A DNA stretch of 64,000 nt from positions 3,410,001 to 3,474,000 of the forward strand of contig NZ_CP042220.2 in the NCBI RefSeq assembly GCF_007858975.2, written 5' to 3'. Position numbers and translations under genes: made by a program. This DNA comes from Dickeya poaceiphila (GTDB lineage: Bacteria; Pseudomonadota; Gammaproteobacteria; Enterobacterales; Enterobacteriaceae). This document shows positions 59,811 to 64,000 of the stretch, one piece after another. The notes under the pieces are model-generated. The model had not been told where the DNA came from. It searched no databases and was given only the letters and a program-made list of their open reading frames with translations. Positions within the stretch are counted from its first letter, which is position 1. Each line of letters begins with the position of its first letter.

Positions 59811-59835
59811 GAAGGCCGCTGTCATAGCGGCCTTC
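59811..59835. terminator. Terminator, copy A (shared by dmlA and the 59935 gene)
   Basis: GAAGGCCGCT, loop GTCAT, AGCGGCCTTC. The minus strand continues TTGTTTTTC, the plus strand lacks a T tract. Identical, apart from one base in the A-tract, to copy B at 60717-60741. Confidence 0.8.
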
Positions 59836-59934
59836 AGACTATCACAAGGTAAATATTGCACGTTTACGTAGGTTGAAGTTACATCAGGCTGCTGATTTGT
59901 CTCGTTTGCGTTCAGCCACCAGTACGACCCCTTT

Positions 59935-60552
59935 TCATGATTCATTCGGCGCAAGGCTCCAGATGTCGCTCTCTGGGATACTGTGTCCATCGTATCGGAC
60001 GCGTTCACCGTCATACGGCCAGAAAGCACGCCGTTCTGAGTCGAACACAAACACATCAATGCCAATCTCTTTACGTGCCATACGCGCCCACAATGCCTTC
60101 CCGCCAGGGAATTGAAGGTTATCACTTACCAGCACAATACCGTCATTAATGAGTGCTTTATACATAGCACTGGCGACATTGGCATTTCGTTCGCGCTTGG
60201 TGACAATCACGCCTTCAACCTGCGCAGAATGCGCATTCATCGGCTGCAGATTCTCGTAATAACCGATGACAGCCAGAATGGTTTCGGTTTCATCGTCGCT
60301 GTTACGGGATTTCAGGTCAATCTTTGCTACCACAACATGCCGTAAATCACCAGCAACGTCATCGGGTTCGCCATATATGGCAACGGCATGGTGTTGATCA
60401 TTGTGAATATAAATATCCACAGCTCGACCGTTTACACTCGTTTCGCCAATTTTCCGGTATTCCCGCGCCATAGTGGCAGGGCTATATGACATAGGAATAA
60501 TCGCCATATCAAAACTCCCGCTATCGTTGAGAACTGGTGACATTGTAAGCAT
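59935..60552 (-). CDS. Orphan protein, possible GNAT-like fold
   Basis: A 205-residue protein that I do not recognise with certainty. Hydrophilic, no signal or membrane segment. The segment VEGVIVTKRERNANVASAMYKALI then DNLQFPGGKALWARMAR (positions about 112-160) looks like the acetyl-CoA-binding half of a GNAT acetyltransferase and resembles phage or plasmid-borne proteins of that kind. After the TGA the frame stays open for 16 more codons (KGVVLVAERKRDKSAA) to a second TGA at 59884-59886, so the original gene may have been longer. It lies between two copies of one terminator. Start ATG 60552 with AACAGG upstream. Confidence 0.55.
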   Translation of the reverse strand: MLTMSPVLNDSGSFDMAIIPMSYSPATMAREYRKIGETSVNGRAVDIYIHNDQHHAVAIYGEPDDVAGDLRHVVVAKIDLKSRNSDDETETILAVIGYYENLQPMNAHSAQVEGVIVTKRERNANVASAMYKALINDGIVLVSDNLQFPGGKALWARMARKEIGIDVFVFDSERRAFWPYDGERVRYDGHSIPESDIWSLAPNES

Positions 60553-60602
60553 AGCCTGTTGTAGTTGTTGGGATTGATAATATCAAACATCATGCCTATC
60601 TA

Positions 60603-60701
60603 TTAGCCATTTAAGCGAGAGTAGCAAAACGCGCGTGTTAACGCTGCGTCCGACCATAACGCAATAACCCAGGAGCATATACATAAGATGAATATGTTCA
60701 T
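60603..60701 (-). CDS. Possible 32-residue hydrophobic peptide
   Basis: A short frame MNIFILCICSWVIALWSD followed by a polar tail, lying directly after terminator copy B on the minus strand. The hydrophobic start suits a membrane microprotein, but there is no strong ribosome site (GGGT only) and no family known to me. Low confidence. Confidence 0.25.
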   Translation of the reverse strand: MNIFILCICSWVIALWSDAALTRAFCYSRLNG

Positions 60702-60716
60702 ACCCAACGAAAACAA

Positions 60717-60741
60717 GAAGGCCGCTGTCATAGCGGCCTTC
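60717..60741 (-). terminator. Terminator, copy B (after the azuC-like gene)
   Basis: GAAGGCCGCT, loop, AGCGGCCTTC, then TTGTTTTCG on the minus strand; 27 bases after the microprotein stop. Confidence 0.85.
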
Positions 60742-60768
60742 TGTTTAATTCTGATCTGCTCAGAGCAA

Positions 60769-60846
60769 TTAATGCATACCACCCAGCGGGATGTCTTTAT
60801 AGGCATTGATATAAGCGACCAGAAGTTTTTTCAGTAAATTACGCAT
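60769..60846 (-). CDS. azuC: AzuC-like 25-residue microprotein (likely dual-function RNA)
   Basis: A 25-residue amphipathic peptide beginning MRNLLKKLLVAYINAY and ending KDIPLGGMH. It lines up with E. coli AzuC (28 residues, core LRKILKSMFNNYCKTFKDVPPGNM). In E. coli the azuCR RNA both encodes AzuC, which binds glycerol-3-phosphate dehydrogenase GlpD at the membrane, and acts as a base-pairing RNA; it is carbon-source and CRP controlled. AAGGTG lies 7 bases before the ATG. A promoter, a perfect CRP site and a terminator surround it, giving a transcript of roughly 170 nucleotides. Similarity judged by eye. Confidence 0.8.
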   Translation of the reverse strand: MRNLLKKLLVAYINAYKDIPLGGMH

Positions 60847-60887
60847 GTTGATCACCTTGGTTGACGAGAGAATTTGTGAACTTTCTG

Positions 60888-60945
60888 GTAAAAGATTGTA
60901 CGTTTTGTTGAATGTCAGCGCAATGTTTTTGTGATTCAAATCACA
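60888..60945 (-). promoter_or_regulatory. CRP site and promoter of the azuC-like gene
   Basis: The minus strand has TGTGATTTGAATCACA (60945-60930), a perfect TGTGA-N6-TCACA CRP site, then -35 TTGCGC, a 17-base spacer and -10 TACAAT (60900-60895), with the start expected near 60888. The CRP site centre would be near -49.5, between the usual activating positions, so repression or complex control is possible. Confidence 0.82.
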
Positions 60946-61191
60946 AAAAAAATCATATGACATTCTGACCTTCCCGATTTACCCCGCAATACAACCTGGT
61001 CAACCGGTTAATCCTGTGCAGCGTCGTTGCAACCAAAAGCATATGAATAACCGGGTTTGGATTATTCTTTGATCTATAAAATTATTTCCCGGCTAAGACA
61101 AAAGCCGCCATACTATCAATGCCGCGTCATTCAGTGCGGCACTGCCGCGGGGGGCGCCCCACCCTTTCACTGACGATGTAAAACCTGCCCT
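60946..61191. other. Upstream region of mdtG
   Basis: About 245 bases between the azuC-like promoter and mdtG; includes a GC-rich CGCGGGGGGCGCCCCACC stretch at about 61146. No gene seen. A Mar/Sox/Rob box could be expected but was not identified. Confidence 0.3.
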
Positions 61192-62385
61192 ATGGAAACC
61201 TGGAAACTCAACCTTTTCTCCGCCTGGCTGGGATGCTTTTTTACCGGCATGGCCATGAGTCAGATATTGCCGTTCCTGCCGCTCTATATCGAACATCTCG
61301 GCGTCAGCGATCACACCGCCCTTAATTTATGGTCAGGACTGGTGTTCAGTTCGGCATTTTTGGTTTCAGCCATTGTTGCGCCGATATGGGGCAGCCTGGC
61401 TGATCGCAAAGGCCGCAAGCTGATGCTGCTGCGCGCTGCGCTCGGCATGTCGCTGATCATGGGGCTACAAGGCATGGCGACCAATGTCTGGCAACTGTTC
61501 ATGCTGCGTGCACTGATGGGGCTGACCTCCGGTTACATTCCTAACGCCATGGCGCTGATTGCCTCGCAGGTGCCGCGCAATCGCAGCGGCTGGGCGCTAG
61601 GTACGCTATCCACCGGGCAGGTGGCAGGCGTGCTGATTGGTCCATTACTCGGTGGTTTCATGGCCGATACCATCGGCCTGCGCATGGTGTTTTTCGTTAC
61701 CTCCGCCATGCTGTTTATCTGCTTTCTGATCACGCTGTTCGCCATCCGCGAAAACGCGATTACCGTCAGTAAAAAAACACAGCTCAGTGGCCGGGCGGTA
61801 TTCGCCTCGCTGCCTTATCCGCTACTGATTATCAGCCTGTGCTTCACCACGATGATGATTCAGATGGCGAACGGTTCCATCAGCCCAATCCTGACGCTGT
61901 TTATCCGTGACCTCACTCCCGGCACGGATAACATCGCCTTTATCAGCGGCGTTATCGCCGCCGTGCCGGGGGTGTCTGCGCTGTTATCAGCCCCTCGTCT
62001 TGGCCGCTTAGGGGACCGCATTGGCTCTCAACGGGTGTTGATCGTGGCGCTGTTTTTGTGCGCACTGCTGTTTTTCCTGATGTCGGCGGTGCAAAGCTCG
62101 GTCCAGCTCGGTCTGTTGCGCTTCGCGCTGGGGTTCGCCGATGGCGCGCTGATGCCTGCCGTACAGGCGCTGCTGGTGAAATACAGCAGCCAGCAGGTCA
62201 CCGGGCGCATTTTCGGTTATAACCAATCCTGTATGTATCTTGGCAACGTGGTAGGGCCGCTGCTCGGCTCTACCGTTTCCGCCACGCTGGGTTACCGCTG
62301 GGTGTTTATGGTGACTGCAATGCTGGTCGTGATTAACGGCATCCAGTTGATGGTAAGTTTCGCTCGTCTGCCGAAAAAAGCCTGA
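61192..62385 (+). CDS. mdtG: MFS multidrug efflux protein MdtG
   Basis: A 397-residue major facilitator with twelve membrane segments. Signature loops: [20 protein letters not shown] (between TM2 and TM3), [26 protein letters not shown], and [15 protein letters not shown] in the second half. It follows E. coli MdtG (408 residues) closely; MdtG gives resistance to fosfomycin and deoxycholate in E. coli. Start ATG 61192 has only a weak ribosome site. A terminator follows. Confidence 0.9.
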   Translation: METWKLNLFSAWLGCFFTGMAMSQILPFLPLYIEHLGVSDHTALNLWSGLVFSSAFLVSAIVAPIWGSLADRKGRKLMLLRAALGMSLIMGLQGMATNVWQLFMLRALMGLTSGYIPNAMALIASQVPRNRSGWALGTLSTGQVAGVLIGPLLGGFMADTIGLRMVFFVTSAMLFICFLITLFAIRENAITVSKKTQLSGRAVFASLPYPLLIISLCFTTMMIQMANGSISPILTLFIRDLTPGTDNIAFISGVIAAVPGVSALLSAPRLGRLGDRIGSQRVLIVALFLCALLFFLMSAVQSSVQLGLLRFALGFADGALMPAVQALLVKYSSQQVTGRIFGYNQSCMYLGNVVGPLLGSTVSATLGYRWVFMVTAMLVVINGIQLMVSFARLPKKA

Positions 62386-62394
62386 CCGTTTTCC

Positions 62395-62424
62395 GGGAAG
62401 CCGGGCTTCGGCTTCCCGTTTTCA
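62395..62424 (+). terminator. Terminator of mdtG
   Basis: CGGGAAGCC and GGCTTCCCG stem with TTTTC after it. Confidence 0.8.
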
Positions 62425-62528
62425 TCACCGCATCTCAGATTATTCATACGGCTTTCATGTTTCTGTCATTCTCATCGCCAAAGATAGCGCCTGTGCAAAC
62501 GTATGCACTCCTGACAAAAGGCGCTCAC

Positions 62529-62573
62529 TATGTTTGGCAAGAATATGTTTGGCAAAAATACATCTGGCAACAC
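62529..62573 (+). repeat. 15-base tandem triplication at the start of a binding protein gene
   Basis: TATGTTTGGCAAGAA, TATGTTTGGCAAAAA, TACATCTGGCAACAC: three 15-base units, the first two differing by one base, encoding a FGKN(M)/TSGN repeat and creating two alternative ATG starts. Confidence 0.9.
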
Positions 62574-63810
62574 CACTGGTTCACACAGCAAACACTCCTT
62601 TTCCCGCCTGCTGCTCGCCGCCGGTCTGGCCTGCAGCATGGCATCGCAGGCTGCCGACCTGATCATCGCCGGACGCGATGACGTTTACGGCAAAGCACTC
62701 GACAGCACGCTGGCCCGTTTCCAGCAACAGCACCCTGGCAAGCAGATCGAACTGCTGAAACTGCCCTACGCCAACCTGTATGAAAAACTGGTGATTTCCC
62801 TGCGGGAAAACGCCTCATCCTACGACCTGATGTTGATGGACGACAGCTGGAGTCCGGAATTCGCCGGTAACGGCTGGCTGCAACCCTTGCCAGAAAGCCT
62901 GCAAAGCAGCGACTTCATTCCTGCGGTACTGAATGTCTCGCGCGTGCCGGAAAACAGCGGCCCGGCGTACAGCCTGCCGGTAGTCGGTAACGTGGCGATG
63001 TTCGCTTATCGCCAGGACCTGTTCGATAAACACCAGCTCAAAGCGCCCACCAGCTGGGATGCCGTATTAAGCGATGCCAAAACCCTGCAACAGCAGGAGC
63101 CAGGCGTCTCCGGCGTGGTGTTCCGCGGCATGAAGGGCAACCCGATTGTGTCCGGCTTTATGCCGATGCTGTGGGCCTACGGCGGCAATGTGGTCACCAA
63201 TGGCAAAGCCTCGCTGGACTCTGCGCAAGCACTACAGGCACTCAATACCCTCAAGGCGCTGAAAGCCTTCGCGCCGACCGGGGTTGAGGTGTACAACGCC
63301 GCCGATGTGCGTCAGGCGATGGAGCAAGGTAAAGCGGCGATGGCGATCGAAGTATGGCCAGCCTGGGCTTCGACGCTGGACGACGCAGATAAATCCAAAG
63401 TGGTCGGCAAAATGACGCTGCAACCAGCACCGGGGCAGAACGCCGGTCCGTCGCCGATGCTGGGTATCTGGCAGATGGCTATCGCCAAAAACAGCCAGCA
63501 TAGCGAACTGGCACAGCAGTTTCTGAGCTACCTCACCAGCGCGGAAAACCAGAAAGCGCTGGCGCTGGAACTGGGACTGCCGCCAACCCGTCGCAGCGTC
63601 TATCAGGATGCGCAAGTGGTGCAGAAGTACCGTTGGTATCCGGCACAACTGGCGGCGCTGGAAGCGGGCAAGGCGCGTCCGCGCATTCGCAACTGGCAGG
63701 AAGTGGAAAGCATCCTCGGCGACTACCTGCAACTGGCGTTGATGGATCAGATGCCGGCACAAGTGGCGTTACAGCAGGCCAATCAGAAGATTGCGCAGGT
63801 ACTGAAGTAA
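62530..63810 (+). CDS. CUT1-type ABC transporter, extracellular solute-binding protein
   Basis: A 426-residue periplasmic binding protein (type II, MalE-like SBP_bac_1). After an unusual polar N-terminus (MFGKNMFGKNTSGNTTGSHS) comes a signal peptide (SRLLLAAGLACSMASQA) with cleavage before ADLIIAGR. The body has typical text (YEKLVISLRENASSYDLMLMDD, SGFMPMLWAYGGNVV, WPAWASTL). Ligand probably a sugar or polyol, not identifiable. AAAAGGCG precedes ATG 62530; an internal ATG at 62545 lies in the repeated unit. First gene of an importer operon with a permease gene after 58 bases. Confidence 0.88.
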   Translation: MFGKNMFGKNTSGNTTGSHSKHSFSRLLLAAGLACSMASQAADLIIAGRDDVYGKALDSTLARFQQQHPGKQIELLKLPYANLYEKLVISLRENASSYDLMLMDDSWSPEFAGNGWLQPLPESLQSSDFIPAVLNVSRVPENSGPAYSLPVVGNVAMFAYRQDLFDKHQLKAPTSWDAVLSDAKTLQQQEPGVSGVVFRGMKGNPIVSGFMPMLWAYGGNVVTNGKASLDSAQALQALNTLKALKAFAPTGVEVYNAADVRQAMEQGKAAMAIEVWPAWASTLDDADKSKVVGKMTLQPAPGQNAGPSPMLGIWQMAIAKNSQHSELAQQFLSYLTSAENQKALALELGLPPTRRSVYQDAQVVQKYRWYPAQLAALEAGKARPRIRNWQEVESILGDYLQLALMDQMPAQVALQQANQKIAQVLK

Positions 63811-63868
63811 CCAGCACAGAAATCACCGTTGTCGGGCGGGCTACGGCCTGCCCATTCAAGGACACCCC

Positions 63869-64000
63869 ATGCATTTTGATTCCCGCTGGCAACGCTGGCT
63901 GCTGCTGATGCCCGCCGCCGTGCTGTTGCTGCTACTGACGCTCTATCCTATCGGCCAGATGTTGCTTTACTCCTTCAGCAAGGTGGATTACGCCGCTGCC
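63869..64000 (+). CDS. ABC transporter permease, MalF-type (5' part)
   Basis: The first 44 codons: a short polar N-terminus MHFDSRWQRW, then a membrane helix (LLLMPAAVLLLLLTLYPIGQ) and MLLYSFSKVDYAAA, the standard start of CUT1 sugar permeases. AAGGACACC lies before ATG 63869. The gene is cut by the window end. Confidence 0.85.
   Translation, partial: MHFDSRWQRWLLLMPAAVLLLLLTLYPIGQMLLYSFSKVDYAAA

Overview
The window is a chromosomal segment of a soft-rot enterobacterium, most likely Dickeya or a close relative in the Pectobacteriaceae. The evidence is the enterobacterial block gshA-yqaA-yqaB-tRNAs-csrA-alaS-recX-recA-pncC, E. coli-like ytfQRT-yjfF, btsT-yjiX-yjiA, dmlA/dmlR and mdtG genes, and a dltDXBAC operon, which among Gram-negatives is characteristic of soft-rot enterobacteria. 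No search was run; assignments rest on recognised protein families, motifs and gene order.

Layout. 1-8.4 kb: conserved core on the minus strand (gshA 5' part, yqaA, yqaB, three identical tRNA-Arg and one tRNA-Ser, csrA, alaS, recX, recA with a perfect LexA box, pncC). 8.6-11.3 kb: a palindromic repeat interrupted by an IS10-type insertion sequence whose transposase seems to have lost about 40 residues, then about 1.3 kb without a clear gene but with several similar minus-strand terminators. 11.3-21.2 kb: accessory metabolism and redox genes: SRPBCC protein, cytochrome b561, a hypothetical gene, budC, a MarR regulator, a periplasmic catalase with an AnkB-like partner, an MgtS-like microprotein and a multicopper oxidase. 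21.8-26.4 kb: YtfQRT-YjfF sugar importer. 26.8-31.4 kb: a phosphatidylserine-decarboxylase-like enzyme, EutE and EutR, a reduced ethanolamine-type module without lyase or shell genes.

31.4-37.6 kb: yjiA, yjiX and the pyruvate transporter btsT directly next to their two-component system btsSR, with three evenly spaced candidate BtsR sites. 37.8-41.8 kb: dltDXBAC including the 39-residue DltX microprotein. 42.2-46.7 kb: an RND efflux pump and adaptor preceded by the N-terminal stub of a response regulator. 46.8-51.4 kb: MipA/OmpV protein, a second palindromic repeat copy, a thioester-reductase-like dehydrogenase, an FMN-split-barrel protein and a NUDIX hydrolase. 51.7-54.6 kb: BisC-like molybdoenzyme and yqhA. 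55.3-57.6 kb: an operon of XRE regulator, VUT-family (queuosine precursor) transporter and QueF. 57.6-59.8 kb: divergent dmlR/dmlA. 59.8-60.9 kb: an orphan gene between two copies of one terminator, then an AzuC-like microprotein gene with a perfect CRP site. 61.2-64 kb: mdtG and the start of a CUT1-type ABC importer operon cut by the window end.

The most unusual items are the decarboxylase-EutE-EutR module, the two microprotein genes (AzuC-like and MgtS-like), the complete dlt operon with DltX, and the orphan gene bounded by duplicated terminators.
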